Origin: Sphingomonas citri
GTDB lineage: Bacteria > Pseudomonadota > Alphaproteobacteria > Sphingomonadales > Sphingomonadaceae
Assembly: GCF_019429485.1 (NCBI RefSeq)
Contig: NZ_JAHXZN010000007.1
Coordinates: 1-64,000 of the forward strand
Length of the DNA stretch: 64,000 nt
Direction: 5' to 3'
In this document: piece after piece, positions 34,276-43,250 of the stretch
How positions within the stretch are numbered: position 1 is the first letter of the stretch
How the letters are laid out: each line of letters starts with the position of its first letter
Position numbers and translations under genes: made by a program
The notes under the pieces: model-generated
The model's input: the letters and a program-made list of their open reading frames with translations, nothing else
Told to the model about the DNA's origin: nothing
The model's database searches: none

Positions 34276-34875
34276 TCAATCGGCGGGGTTCCGACGCAGC
34301 AGGAAAACCGCGTGCTCGGCGAGGAAGTTCGCCGCCGCGCCGCCGGTGCGCTTGTCGCCCGAGAGGAACCAGGCAGCCTCGGTGGCGATGCCGCGCTCGG
34401 CGAGATGCGCGCGGAAATCGTCGATGGTGAGGTGGTGGATGTTGGGGGTGTCGTACCAGCGCTCGGGCAGCAGCCGCGTCACCGGCATCCGCCCGCCCCA
34501 CAGCAGCGAGAGTCGCACCCGCCAGTGCGCGAAATTGGGGAAGCTGACGAAGGCGTGGCGCCCGATCCGCAGCAGCTCGTCGAGCACGCGGTCGGGGGCG
34601 CGCGCGGTCTGCAGCGTCTGGCTCAGGATGGCGTAGTCGAAGCTCTGGTCGGGATAGCCGGCGAGGTCGGTGTCGGCGTCGCCCTGGATCACCGACAGAC
34701 CGCGCGACACCGCCGCGGCGACGTTGCGCGGGTCCAGCTCGAGCCCGCGCGCGTCCACCCCCTTGGTGTCGCGCAGCGCCTTCATCAGCTCGCCGTCGCC
34801 GCAGCCGACGTCGAGCACGCGCGCGCCCGGCGGCACGTGCGCGGCGATGATCGCGAGATCGGGGCGCAGGCTCAC
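34276..34875 (-). CDS. metW: MetW, methyltransferase-like methionine biosynthesis protein
   Basis: A 199-residue SAM-dependent methyltransferase-fold protein with GTG start at 34875 overlapping the metX stop (GTGA). Motifs: VLDVGCGDGELM (about 21-32), ARGLELDP, GDADTDLAGYPDQSFDYAILSQTLQ and HHLTIDDFRAHL. MetW partners MetX in many proteobacteria and is required for full homoserine acylation or methionine synthesis. The same frame is open upstream through metX, but that stretch is a shadow. Confidence 0.92.
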   Translation of the reverse strand: MSLRPDLAIIAAHVPPGARVLDVGCGDGELMKALRDTKGVDARGLELDPRNVAAAVSRGLSVIQGDADTDLAGYPDQSFDYAILSQTLQTARAPDRVLDELLRIGRHAFVSFPNFAHWRVRLSLLWGGRMPVTRLLPERWYDTPNIHHLTIDDFRAHLAERGIATEAAWFLSGDKRTGGAAANFLAEHAVFLLRRNPAD

Positions 34876-36002
34876 GCGCCGGTCCCCAGAAAGCCGCCGA
34901 TCACGCGGTCGAGCTCGGGCGAGTCGAGCAGGAAGGCGTCGTGGCCATAGGGGCTGGAGAGCTCGACGAAGCTGGCGGGCGCGCGCGCCGCCACCAGTGC
35001 CTGGACGATCGAACGCGACTCGGCGGTGGGGTACAGCCAGTCGGTGTCGAAGCTGACGAGGCAGAAGCGCGCGCGTGCGGCGCGGAAGGCGTGGGCAAGC
35101 AGCCCGCCATGCTCCTCGGCGAGGTCGAAATAGTCCATCGCGCGGGTGATATAGAGGTAGGAGTTGGCGTCGAACCGGTCGGTGAAGGCCAGCCCCTGGT
35201 GGCGCAGGTAGCTCTCCACCTGGAAATCGGCGTCGAAGCCGAACGACTTCTGCTCGCGCGCCTGGAGGCGACGGCCGAACTTCTCGGTCAGCCCCGCCTC
35301 GGAGAGATAGGTGATGTGCGCCGCCATCCGCGCCACCGCCAACCCCGCGGCGGGGGGCGCGCCGTCGTAATAGTCCCCACCCGACCAGTTCGGGTCGGCC
35401 ATGATCGCCTGGCGCCCGACCTCGTGGAAGGCGATGTTCTGCGCGGTGTGGCGCGCGGTGGAGGCGATGACGAGGCAGGCGTCGAGCCGGTCGGGGAAGG
35501 TCGCCGCCCAGCTCAGCGCCTGCATCCCGCCCATCGATCCGCCCACCACCGCGGCGAGCCTCGCCACACCGAGATGGTCGAGCAGCAGCGCCTGCGCGCG
35601 CACCATGTCGCGGATCGTGATCACCGGGAAGGCCATCGCATAGGGCCGGCCGGTCGCCGCGTCGCCGCTCGCCGGCCCCGAGCTGCCCATGCAGCTGCCC
35701 AGCACGTTCGCGCAGACCACGAAGAAGCGGTCGGTGTCGATCGGGCGACCGGGTCCGACCATGCGCTGCCACCAGCCCGGCTTGCCGGTGCGCGGATGCG
35801 CCGAGGCGACGTGGTGGTCGCCGGTGAGCGCGTGGCAGATCAGCAGCGCGTTGCCGCCGTCGGGCGCGAGCGTGCCGTAGGTCTCATAGGCGATCTCGAC
35901 CGGCGCGAGCAAAGCGCCGCCGTCGAGCCGCAACGGCCCCGGCAGCACGACGTGACGCGACAGGCCGAAGCGCTGGTCCAGCGAGGAGGGCGTGGTGAGC
36001 AT
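34872..36002 (-). CDS. metX: Homoserine O-acyltransferase
   Basis: A 376-residue alpha/beta hydrolase. ALTGDHH (residues 58-64) and the nucleophile elbow GGSMGGMQ with S156 identify MetX; SPYGHDAFLLD near the end contains the catalytic histidine. It transfers an acetyl or succinyl group from CoA to L-homoserine, the first committed step to methionine. Acetyl or succinyl preference cannot be settled by eye. It is followed directly by metW. Its upstream region is divergent with the FNT-family gene. Confidence 0.94.
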   Translation of the reverse strand: MLTTPSSLDQRFGLSRHVVLPGPLRLDGGALLAPVEIAYETYGTLAPDGGNALLICHALTGDHHVASAHPRTGKPGWWQRMVGPGRPIDTDRFFVVCANVLGSCMGSSGPASGDAATGRPYAMAFPVITIRDMVRAQALLLDHLGVARLAAVVGGSMGGMQALSWAATFPDRLDACLVIASTARHTAQNIAFHEVGRQAIMADPNWSGGDYYDGAPPAAGLAVARMAAHITYLSEAGLTEKFGRRLQAREQKSFGFDADFQVESYLRHQGLAFTDRFDANSYLYITRAMDYFDLAEEHGGLLAHAFRAARARFCLVSFDTDWLYPTAESRSIVQALVAARAPASFVELSSPYGHDAFLLDSPELDRVIGGFLGTGA

Positions 36003-36105
36003 CGGGAAGCCGCTTTACCCGCGCCGCCCCGCCCAAGTCGAGCCGGACCCGCGCGCGCTCGCGCCGCGTTGGCGCCCAGCGTCAGCCCGACGCGGGAGGC
36101 CCTTC

Positions 36106-36939
36106 ATGGCGGACGACGCCGCGGCGCGCGAGCGCGACATCGACCTCGATCCCGACGAGCGCGCCGCGGTGGAGCAGCGCCAGGCCGCCAGCCCGCGCGT
36201 GATCCACGAGGTGATCCGCCGCGCGGGCGACGAGGAGCTGGAACGGCCGAGCTGGTCGCTGGTCTGGTCCGGGCTCGCCGGCGGCGTGGCGATCAGCGCC
36301 TCGGTGCTGGGCAAGTCGCTGATCGCGCGCGACCTGCCCGAGGCGGGCTGGACGCCGCTGGTGACCAGCGTCGGCTACACGCTGGGCTTCCTCGTGGTGA
36401 TCCTCGGGCGGCTCCAGCTCTTCACCGAGAGCACCTTGTCCGCGGTGATCCCGGTGGCGACCCATCCCGGCCTCGGCAACCTCGCGCGGCTGCTGCGGCT
36501 GTGGGCGCTGGTGCTCGGCACCAATCTGCTCGGCACGCTGCTGATCGCGGGGCTGGTCCACCACCGCCTGATCGGCTCGCCCGAGGGCGGCGTGGCGATG
36601 CTGGAGACGTCGCGCGAGCTGCTCGCGCATGACTTCTGGGCGACGCTGCGGCTCGGCATCCCCGCCGGCTTCCTGATCGCGGCGGTGCCCTGGGCGCTGC
36701 CCTCGTCGCGCGGACAGGAATTCTGGGTGGTGTTCGTCCTCACCTACTTCATCGCGCTGGGAGGCTTCGCGCACGTCGTCGCCGGCTCGGGCGAGGCATG
36801 GCTGCTCGCCTTCGCGGGCGAGGTGAGCTTCGCACAGGCGCTCGTCGGGCTAATCCTGCCGGCGCTGATCGGCAACGTGATCGGCGGCACCGGGCTGTTC
36901 GCGCTGCTCGCGCACGCGCAGGTGCGGCAGGAGCTGTGA
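36106..36939 (+). CDS. Formate/nitrite transporter (FNT) family membrane protein
   Basis: A 277-residue protein starting at ATG 36106 behind a GGGAGG site (about 36094-36099). The N-terminal 55 residues are hydrophilic; six hydrophobic segments follow, including GVAISASVLGKSL, LGFLVVILGRLQLFTE and LGGFAHVVAGSGE, typical of YfdC-like FNT proteins. It is a pentameric inner-membrane channel for small monovalent anions. The exact substrate is unknown. It diverges from metX with about 100 bases between the starts and precedes hisC by 48 bases. Confidence 0.87.
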   Translation: MADDAAARERDIDLDPDERAAVEQRQAASPRVIHEVIRRAGDEELERPSWSLVWSGLAGGVAISASVLGKSLIARDLPEAGWTPLVTSVGYTLGFLVVILGRLQLFTESTLSAVIPVATHPGLGNLARLLRLWALVLGTNLLGTLLIAGLVHHRLIGSPEGGVAMLETSRELLAHDFWATLRLGIPAGFLIAAVPWALPSSRGQEFWVVFVLTYFIALGGFAHVVAGSGEAWLLAFAGEVSFAQALVGLILPALIGNVIGGTGLFALLAHAQVRQEL

Positions 36940-36987
36940 CGTCCCGCCCCCTTCCCCACGCGCCTCACACCCGCTACCCGATCGCGC

Positions 36988-38136
36988 ATGAGTGACGCGC
37001 CCCGCCCCAAGTCCTGGATCATGGACATCGCACCCTACGTCCCGGGGCGCTCCACCACCGACGACGGGCGCACGGTCGCCAAGCTCAGCTCGAACGAGAA
37101 CCCGCTCGGCACCTCGCCCGCGGCGCGCGCCGCCTTCGCCTCGGCCGCCGACTCGCTCGAGCGCTACCCCGACGCGAGCGGGGCGATCGTGCGCGAGGCG
37201 ATCGCGGCGCGCCTCGGGCTCGACCCGGCGCGGATCATCTACGGCAACGGCTCGGACGAGATCCTCCACCTCGCCGCGGGCGCCTTCGCCGGGCCGGGCG
37301 ATGAGGTAATCTTCGTCCGCTACGGCTTCGCCGTGTACGAGATCGCGGCGCGGCGTGTCGGCGCCACCCCGGTGATCGCGCCCGACCGCGACTATGCCAC
37401 CGACGTCGACTCGATCCTCGCGTGCGTCAGCGAGCGCACCCGCGTCGTCTACGTCGCCAATCCCAACAACCCGACCGGCACCTTCGCGCCGCGCGCCGAG
37501 ATCGCGCGGCTCCACGCCGCACTGCCGCCGACGGTGCTGCTGGTGCTCGACCAGGCCTATGCCGAATATCTTGCCGACGAGGACGACGACGGCGGCCTCG
37601 AGCTCGCCGCCACCGCGCGCAACGTGCTGGTGACGCGCACCTTCTCCAAGATCCACGGGCTCGCCGCGGAGCGCATCGGCTGGGGCTATGCGCATGCCGA
37701 CATCGTCCAGGCGCTCCACCGCATCCGGCTGCCGTTCAACATCACCATCGGCGGCCAGCGCGCCGCGGTCGCCGCGATCGAGGACCGCGCCTTCGTCGCG
37801 CACACGCGCGCGCACAACGCCGCCTGGCGCGCCTGGTTCGCCGACGAGATCGCCAGGCTGGGCAATGCCGGCCTGCGCGCGATCCCGAGCGAGGCGAACT
37901 TCGTGCTGGTGGTGTTCGAGGGCGCGCTGACCGCCGAAACGGCCTACAAGGGGCTGATGGACGCGGGCTATATCGTCCGCTGGCTGCCCGGCCAGGGGCT
38001 GGCGCAGGGGCTGCGCATCACCATCGGCACCGAGGCCGAGACGCGCGGCGTCGCCGCGGCGCTGCGCGCACTGGTCGAGCGCGGCACCGCCCCGGTGCAT
38101 GCCGAGGCGGCGGACGCCGGGATCGAGCGCGGTTGA
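36988..38136 (+). CDS. hisC: Histidinol-phosphate aminotransferase
   Basis: A 382-residue class I/II PLP aminotransferase. KLSSNENPLGTSP at the N-terminus, YGNGSDEIL, ANPNNPTGT, and the PLP lysine in TRTFSKIHGLAAERIGWG identify HisC. In alphaproteobacteria HisC near tyrA often also acts on aromatic substrates (imidazole acetol phosphate or prephenate). Its stop overlaps the tyrA start by one base, so the two are co-translated in a histidine/tyrosine unit. Confidence 0.94.
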   Translation: MSDAPRPKSWIMDIAPYVPGRSTTDDGRTVAKLSSNENPLGTSPAARAAFASAADSLERYPDASGAIVREAIAARLGLDPARIIYGNGSDEILHLAAGAFAGPGDEVIFVRYGFAVYEIAARRVGATPVIAPDRDYATDVDSILACVSERTRVVYVANPNNPTGTFAPRAEIARLHAALPPTVLLVLDQAYAEYLADEDDDGGLELAATARNVLVTRTFSKIHGLAAERIGWGYAHADIVQALHRIRLPFNITIGGQRAAVAAIEDRAFVAHTRAHNAAWRAWFADEIARLGNAGLRAIPSEANFVLVVFEGALTAETAYKGLMDAGYIVRWLPGQGLAQGLRITIGTEAETRGVAAALRALVERGTAPVHAEAADAGIERG

Positions 38137-39044
38137 TGCTGCCGTTCAGCCGCGTCTCGGTAATCGGGCTCGGGCTGATCGGCTCGTCGGTGGCGCGCGC
38201 GGTGCGCCAATATCTGCCGACGGTGCGGCTCACCGGGCATGACGCCAGCGCCGCGGTGCGCGAGACCGCGCGCCGGATCGAGCTAGTCGACGACGTCGCC
38301 GACAGCGCCGCCGCGGCGGTGACCGACGCCGATCTCGTCATCCTGTGCGTGCCGGTCGGCGCGATGGCCGCGGTCGCCGCCGAGCTCGCCGACGAGCTGC
38401 CCGCCGACGCGATCGTCAGCGACGTCGGTAGCTGCAAGACCGCGGTGGCGCAGGCGCTCGCCGCGGTGCTGCCGCCCGAGCGTGTCGTGCCCGCGCACCC
38501 GGTGGCAGGGACCGAGCAGAGCGGCCCGGAGGCGGGCTTCGCCTCGCTGTTCCGCGGCCGCTGGTGCATCGTCACGCCGCTCGCCGAGAGCGACTCCCTC
38601 GCGGTCGCGCGGGTCGAGGAGTTCTGGCGCCGGCTCGGCGCCGACGTCGAGCGGATGGCGCCGGATCATCACGACCGCGTGCTCGCGGTGACGAGCCATC
38701 TGCCGCACCTGATCGCCTACACGATCGTCGGCACCGCTGATGATCTCGGCCAGGTGACCGAGTCCGAGGTGATCAAATTCTCCGCCGGCGGCTTCCGCGA
38801 CTTCACCCGCATCGCCGCGTCCGACCCGGTGATGTGGCGCGACGTCTTCCTCGCCAACAAGGAGGCGGTGCTGGAGATGCTGCAGCGCTTCAGCGAGGAC
38901 CTCAGCCAGTTGCAGCGCGCGATCCGCTGGGGCGACGGCGACGCGCTGTACGACCGTTTCGCCCGGACGCGCGCCATCCGCCGCTCGATCGTCGACCAGG
39001 GCCAGGACGACGCCGCCGCCGACTTCGGGCGCCGGCACGACTGA
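38136..39044 (+). CDS. tyrA: Prephenate (arogenate) dehydrogenase
   Basis: A 302-residue protein beginning at ATG 38136 within the hisC stop. A Rossmann fingerprint VSVIGLGLIGSSVARAV opens the sequence; DVGSCKT, HPVAGTEQSG and HDRVLAVTSHLPHLIAY are standard TyrA blocks. It oxidises prephenate or arogenate with NAD(P) toward tyrosine. No ACT or chorismate mutase domain is present. It is followed by a hairpin repeat and the convergent plsC operon. Confidence 0.94.
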   Translation: MLPFSRVSVIGLGLIGSSVARAVRQYLPTVRLTGHDASAAVRETARRIELVDDVADSAAAAVTDADLVILCVPVGAMAAVAAELADELPADAIVSDVGSCKTAVAQALAAVLPPERVVPAHPVAGTEQSGPEAGFASLFRGRWCIVTPLAESDSLAVARVEEFWRRLGADVERMAPDHHDRVLAVTSHLPHLIAYTIVGTADDLGQVTESEVIKFSAGGFRDFTRIAASDPVMWRDVFLANKEAVLEMLQRFSEDLSQLQRAIRWGDGDALYDRFARTRAIRRSIVDQGQDDAAADFGRRHD

Positions 39045-39066
39045 GGGCTCGCCCTCCCGGCTGGCG

Positions 39067-39090
39067 TCATGCTGAACTCGTTTCAGCATC
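39067..39090. repeat. Small palindromic repeat between tyrA and plsC
   Basis: TGCTGAAC-TCG-TTTCAGCA forms an imperfect palindrome (about 39070-39088) in the tail-to-tail gap. Short palindromes of this wording are familiar as dispersed intergenic elements in sphingomonad genomes and may also terminate transcripts from both sides. Copy number elsewhere was not checked. Confidence 0.45.
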
Positions 39091-39180
39091 CACCCGCCCG
39101 CGAGTGCGGCGGCGTTCGGATGTGCGGCACGGTGACTTCTGAGGCGAGCTCAGGATGACGCCGGCGGCTAAGCTCGACGT

Positions 39181-39888
39181 CTAAGCCTCGCCCGCGCTCG
39201 CATCCCGCGCATTCAGCGCGTTGATCGCCGCGTGCACGCGCGCCTCGATCTCGCGTCGCGGCAGCCCCGGCGGGATCGGCGCGCCGAGCCGCATCGTCAC
39301 CTCGCCCGGCGTCACCGTGCCGGCACGCAGCCCCAGTCGGCCGCTGTCGAGCGCGATCGGCACCACCGGATAGCCCAGCGCCTTGTACAGTCCCGCGAAA
39401 CCCGAGCGCAGTGGCGGTGCCTCGCCATGCGGCACGCGCGTGCCCTCGGGATACACGATCACCGATCGCCCGGCCTCGCGCGCCACCTTCGCGTCGCGCA
39501 CGAGCTGGCGCAGCGCCGCGGCGGAGGCGTCGCGATCGACCGGGATCGCGCCATAGACCCGCGTCGCCCAGCCCCAGAAGGGGATGTTCCACAGCTCACG
39601 CTTGAGCACCACCGCCGGGCCGCGCAGCAGCGGCTGCAGCTCGACCGTCTCGTACATCGCCTCGTGCTTGGCGGCATAGAGCACCGGCCCCGCGGGCAGC
39701 TCGCCCTCGAAGCGCGTCCGCACGCCCAGCAGCGCGCGCGCCGCCCAGCGGTGATACCCCGACCAGAGATGCGCGTACGGCACCATCGCGCGCTGCCCGA
39801 ACAGCGCCACGATCGGCACCACCAGCACGATCGGCACCGAGCCGGCGTAGAACACCAGCCGGAAGAGCCAGGATCTCAGCGCGTTCAC
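39181..39888 (-). CDS. plsC: 1-acyl-sn-glycerol-3-phosphate acyltransferase
   Basis: A 235-residue membrane-associated acyltransferase. One or two N-terminal hydrophobic helices (RLVFYAGSVPIVLVVPIVALF) are followed by the acyltransferase block KHEAMYE (a variant of HxxxxD with Glu), VPVDRD-type and the YPEGTR substrate motif. It would make phosphatidic acid from lysophosphatidic acid. GTG 39888 overlaps the ydcF stop (GTGA) and is preferred over the GTG six codons earlier. Last gene of ftsE-ftsX-ydcF-plsC. Confidence 0.9.
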   Translation of the reverse strand: MNALRSWLFRLVFYAGSVPIVLVVPIVALFGQRAMVPYAHLWSGYHRWAARALLGVRTRFEGELPAGPVLYAAKHEAMYETVELQPLLRGPAVVLKRELWNIPFWGWATRVYGAIPVDRDASAAALRQLVRDAKVAREAGRSVIVYPEGTRVPHGEAPPLRSGFAGLYKALGYPVVPIALDSGRLGLRAGTVTPGEVTMRLGAPIPPGLPRREIEARVHAAINALNARDASAGEA

Positions 39889-40424
39889 CGTCTCACCCGC
39901 TCCCACCCCAACACCGCCGCGCGCAGCAGCAGCTTGTTATATTCGTTCACCGCCTGGGCCAGCGTCGGCTCGCTCGGCACCCCTTCCACCGCCACGCTCA
40001 CGCTATCGCCCAGCGCGGCAGCGAGCTCGAGCGCGGCGCGGCGCGCGTGCCAGTCGGAGGTGACCAGCCGGATCGAGTGATAACCGTGCGCCTTGACCCA
40101 GGCCGCGGTCTCCTCGGCGTTGCCGCGCGTGTCGACCGCCTCGGCGCCGAGGTCGACGCAGCAGGCGAAGGTGGCGGCATGACCGCTGATCCGCGCGAGA
40201 TCGGCGCGCGTCACGCCCGGCGCGGTGCCGGTCACCAGCATGCGCCGCGCGCGCCGCTGCTCGAGCAGGTCGAGCCCGCGCGCGATCCGCCCCGCCGCCC
40301 CGGTCGGCACCACGATCGCGTCGGTGCGCAAGCCTGAGTCGGGCGTGCCCGGCAGCGCCAGCATGAACAGCGCGAAGCCCAGCGCCCAGCCGAGCAGCGC
40401 GAGCGCGACCAGCCGCTTGATCAC
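39885..40424 (-). CDS. YdcF/SanA-like DUF218 protein
   Basis: A 179-residue protein with one N-terminal membrane helix (LVALALLGWALGFALFML) and a DUF218 domain: DAIVVPTGAAGRI, RMLVTGTA, DLGAEAVDTRGNAEETAAWV and VTSDWHARRA. Family members sit in the inner membrane and influence envelope integrity; the reaction is unknown. It starts with GTG overlapping the ftsX stop and ends overlapping plsC, so it belongs to that operon. Confidence 0.85.
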   Translation of the reverse strand: MIKRLVALALLGWALGFALFMLALPGTPDSGLRTDAIVVPTGAAGRIARGLDLLEQRRARRMLVTGTAPGVTRADLARISGHAATFACCVDLGAEAVDTRGNAEETAAWVKAHGYHSIRLVTSDWHARRAALELAAALGDSVSVAVEGVPSEPTLAQAVNEYNKLLLRAAVLGWERVRR

Positions 40425-41293
40425 AGCGTTCGTGCCAGCGCGCGGGTGACGGTGCGGCGTGCCACCAGCGCGGCGAAGCCCACGAAGAGGAACGGCATCG
40501 CCGCGAGCACGCCCCAGCCCTGCGCGCCGAGCGCGACGGTGTCGCCGTTCGCGCCGATATCGGCGGCGAGGGGGCGTACGAGCAGCGCCGCGGTCATCGC
40601 GGCGGCCGCGGTCGCGACCAGCGCGGCACTCGCCGCATCGCGCGCGACGCGGCGCTGGAACAGACCCGCTACCTGCATGTCGGTCGCGCCGAGCCCGTGC
40701 ATCACCGCGATCGTGGCGCGATGGGCCTCCAGCCCCGCGCGCGCCGCCAGCACCACCACCGCGGCGCTGGCGGCCACCATCAGCGCCGCGATCGCGGCGG
40801 CGAGCGCCGAGGCGATCCGCAGCAGCCGCGCCAACGGCGCCACCGCGGCACCGTGCGAGTCGATCACGGCGCCGGGCGCGACGCGGCGCAGCACCGAGCG
40901 CACCGTCGCGAGCGCCTCGTCGCCGGGCGCGAGCTCGAGATCGATCAGCTCGGGCATCGGCAGATCGGGATCGTCCGCCGCGCTGCCGAGCCAGGGTGCC
41001 ACCAGTTCGGCCAGCTCGCCGCGCGGCACCGCGCGTGCGCGCGTCACCGTGGGAGAGGATCGCAGCGCCGCCAGCGCGCGCGCCGCCGCCGCCGCGCGCG
41101 CGGCCGGGGCGGCGTCGGTGAGCTGCACCGTGGCGCGTTCGCTCAGCCGCGCGCCCAGCGCCGCCGCGCCGCGCCCCGCACCGATCCCGGCCGCCACGGC
41201 GAGCAGCGTCAGGAACAGCATGATCGCGAGCACGCCCACCATCGCGCGGCCCGCGCGCGCCGGGTCGAGCAAGCGCGCGGTCGCCGCGCTCAT
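40421..41293 (-). CDS. ftsX: Cell division protein FtsX
   Basis: A 290-residue permease-like protein with four hydrophobic segments: one near residues 18-45, then a large periplasmic loop, then three more (about 165-185, 215-240, 262-282). It is Ala-rich and weakly conserved, as FtsX is in this group. Its start ATG 41293 overlaps the ftsE stop by 4 bases, which secures the identity. With FtsE it forms an ABC-like complex that activates peptidoglycan hydrolases at the septum. Confidence 0.87.
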   Translation of the reverse strand: MSAATARLLDPARAGRAMVGVLAIMLFLTLLAVAAGIGAGRGAAALGARLSERATVQLTDAAPAARAAAAARALAALRSSPTVTRARAVPRGELAELVAPWLGSAADDPDLPMPELIDLELAPGDEALATVRSVLRRVAPGAVIDSHGAAVAPLARLLRIASALAAAIAALMVAASAAVVVLAARAGLEAHRATIAVMHGLGATDMQVAGLFQRRVARDAASAALVATAAAAMTAALLVRPLAADIGANGDTVALGAQGWGVLAAMPFLFVGFAALVARRTVTRALARTL

Positions 41294-42030
41294 GCCATGC
41301 TCACACGTGCCGGTGGGAAGCGCAGCGCACCGGTTGGGTCGAGCAGCCGCCCGTCCGCCAGCCGCATCAGCTGCGCCGCCTTCACCTGCCGCAGCAGCTG
41401 CGGGTCGTGCGTCGACACCACCACGGTGGTGCCGAGCCCGTTGAGTGAGGCGAACAATTGCATCAGCCGGTCGGCCATGGCCTCGTCGACATTGCCCGTG
41501 GGCTCGTCCGCCAGCAGCAGCTCGGGCCGCCCCGCCACCGCCCGCGCGATCGCGACCCGCTGCTGCTCGCCGCCGGACAGCGTCTCCGGCGAGGCCGCGG
41601 CGCGGTGCGACAGGCCGACCCAGGCGAGCATCTCGCGCACCGCCTCGGCGACGTCGGATTCGTCGGCCCCGGCGATGCGCAGCGGCAGCGCCACATTGTC
41701 GGCGACGCTGAGGTGCGGCACGAGGCGGAAGTCCTGGTAGACCACGCCGATGCGGCGCCGGAAGCCGGGCAGGCGCTTGCGCGGCACCGTCACCACGTCC
41801 TCGCCGAACAGCCGGATGATGCCGCGGCTGGGGCGCTGCGCGAGGTAGAGCAGGCTCAGCAGCGAGGTCTTGCCCGCGCCGCTCGCGCCGGTGAGGAAAT
41901 AGAATTCTCCCGGCGCGAGCGCGAAGGTGACGTCGCGCAGCACCTCCTCGCCCTGGCCGTAGCGCAGCCCGACATTCTCGAACTGGACGATCCCCGCCAC
42001 CCGGCCGCTCACCACCTCTCGCCTGCGCAT
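41290..42030 (-). CDS. ftsE: Cell division ATP-binding protein FtsE
   Basis: A 246-residue ABC ATPase: Walker A GASGAGKTS, Q-loop VYQDFRLVPHLSV, signature LSGGEQQR, Walker B LLLADEPTGNVD, and the switch histidine in STHD. The VYQDFRL wording is typical of FtsE. It is transcribed first in the ftsE-ftsX-ydcF-plsC operon, divergent from the zinc-ribbon gene. The first ~12 residues may be a longer start than needed. Confidence 0.95.
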   Translation of the reverse strand: MRRREVVSGRVAGIVQFENVGLRYGQGEEVLRDVTFALAPGEFYFLTGASGAGKTSLLSLLYLAQRPSRGIIRLFGEDVVTVPRKRLPGFRRRIGVVYQDFRLVPHLSVADNVALPLRIAGADESDVAEAVREMLAWVGLSHRAAASPETLSGGEQQRVAIARAVAGRPELLLADEPTGNVDEAMADRLMQLFASLNGLGTTVVVSTHDPQLLRQVKAAQLMRLADGRLLDPTGALRFPPARVSMA

Positions 42031-42143
42031 CGCCCTGCCGCCATCGCACGCAGGCCCGCGCGCATCAAGCTGGCGACGGGCCGCTTGCCTCAGGTGGCTC
42101 GCACGTGCTTAGAATCGCGATCAGTTCCTGCCGGTGGCCCGCC

Positions 42144-42959
42144 ATGATCATCGAATGTCCCGAATGTCGCGCGCGCTATCAGGTGCCGGACGGCACGGTC
42201 GGCACGACCGGCCGCACCGTGCGCTGCGCCAACTGCCGCCACAGCTGGTACCAGGAACCGCAGGACGAACCGCTGGTCGAGGACGTCGAGGACGAGGAGG
42301 CGCTCGCGTCACACGGCGCAGCGGCGCCGGACAGCTACCCGCCCGAGCCCCAGCCCGAGCCCGAGCCGGCGCGCGTTCCCGCCTCCCGCGTCGCCGAGCC
42401 GGTCGCGGCGCCCGCGCCACCCCCTGCCCCGCCGCCGTTGATCGCACCCGCGCTGGTCGAGGCCGATCCCGAGCCCTCCGCGGTCGCCGCCGGCTACGAC
42501 GCCTTCGCGCATCGCCCGCCGTTTCGGCCCGAACGCAACACCGCCCGAATGCGCACGATCGCCAGCCTCGCCGCCGGGCTGCTGATGCTCGCCGCGGTGG
42601 CGGTGATCCTGTGGACCACCGCGCCGGGGCTCGCCCAGCAGGTCGGCCTCTCGATCGGGCCCGCCGAGCTGCCGCTGCGCATCGTCGATCACCCGATCGA
42701 GCGCCGCAAGATGGCCAATGGCTCGGAGCTGTTCGCGGTCAGCGGGCAGATCACCAACCCGTCGCCGACGCGCCAGCGCGTTCCCGACATCCGGGCCGAC
42801 CTGCGCGACGCGCAGGGCAAGATCGTGTTCAGCTGGACGATCACGCCGCAGCAGCGCACCCTGCTGCCCAACGGCGCGCTCGACTTCAACTCGGCGCAGG
42901 TCGACGTTCCCGCCACCTCGAAGCGGCTCGACCTCAGCTTCGTCGGCGAGGAAAGCTGA
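42144..42959 (+). CDS. MJ0042-type zinc-ribbon membrane protein (DUF3426-like)
   Basis: A 271-residue protein starting at ATG 42144. The N-terminus IIECPECRARYQVPDGTVG...VRCANCRHSWYQ is an MJ0042-type zinc ribbon with two CxxC pairs. A Pro/Glu-rich linker, one membrane helix (about 144-165, AGLLMLAAVAVILW) and a periplasmic beta-rich domain (IVDHPIERRKMANGSELFAVSGQI..NPS) follow. This architecture recurs next to ftsE in sphingomonads; the function is unknown. Confidence 0.85.
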   Translation: MIIECPECRARYQVPDGTVGTTGRTVRCANCRHSWYQEPQDEPLVEDVEDEEALASHGAAAPDSYPPEPQPEPEPARVPASRVAEPVAAPAPPPAPPPLIAPALVEADPEPSAVAAGYDAFAHRPPFRPERNTARMRTIASLAAGLLMLAAVAVILWTTAPGLAQQVGLSIGPAELPLRIVDHPIERRKMANGSELFAVSGQITNPSPTRQRVPDIRADLRDAQGKIVFSWTITPQQRTLLPNGALDFNSAQVDVPATSKRLDLSFVGEES

Positions 42960-43051
42960 GTCGGACGACGAAAGCGTGTTGCCAGCCCCCCAGGGCTTTG
43001 CTAGGGGCCCGCTCCTGCCAGCCGCCGGGCACACCCCGGCGGACATCACGT

Positions 43052-43138
43052 GCGGTCGTGGCGGAATTGGTAGACGCGCAACGTTGAGGTCGTTGTGTCC
43101 GAAAGGACGTGGAAGTTCGAGTCTTCTCGACCGCACCA
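43052..43138 (+). tRNA. tRNA-Leu (anticodon GAG)
   Basis: The sequence folds as a class II tRNA. Acceptor GCGGTCG pairs with CGACCGC, the anticodon stem is CAACG/CGTTG around loop TTGAGGT (anticodon GAG, reading CUC/CUU), there is a long variable arm (GTGTCCGAAAGGACGTG), the T-arm contains GTTCGAG, and the 3' CCA is encoded (43136-43138). Length is 87 bases. Confidence 0.95.
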
Positions 43139-43141
43139 CCT

Positions 43142-43200
43142 TCCCGCCTAGGCGCGGGAGCCGCGGGCCGGCCGGCCCGCGCGGCTCGTCCCAGGCGGGA
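43142..43200 (+). terminator. Candidate hairpin terminator after tRNA-Leu
   Basis: TCCCGCCT (43142-43149) pairs perfectly with AGGCGGGA (43193-43200), and inside it GAGCCGCGGGCC pairs with GGCCCGCGCGGCTC with a small bulge. The nested GC-rich hairpin starts 3 bases after the tRNA. There is no T-run, so it may be a processing or pausing structure. Confidence 0.5.
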
Positions 43201-43250
43201 GCAGCCAGACGTCGGCGCCGAGCGCCGCTACCAGGCGTTATGTCTCGCGC

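Noticed and set aside
34276..35772. Single long minus-strand protein covering metX and metW
   Set aside because: Only the last 199 codons match MetW. The upstream part is the wrong frame of metX; the GTGA overlap at 34872-34875 gives the true start.
40421..42049. Single FtsX protein with a long N-terminal extension
   Set aside because: The N-terminal half is out of frame with ftsE, which is clearly real. The internal ATG at 41293 with ATGA overlap is the proper start.
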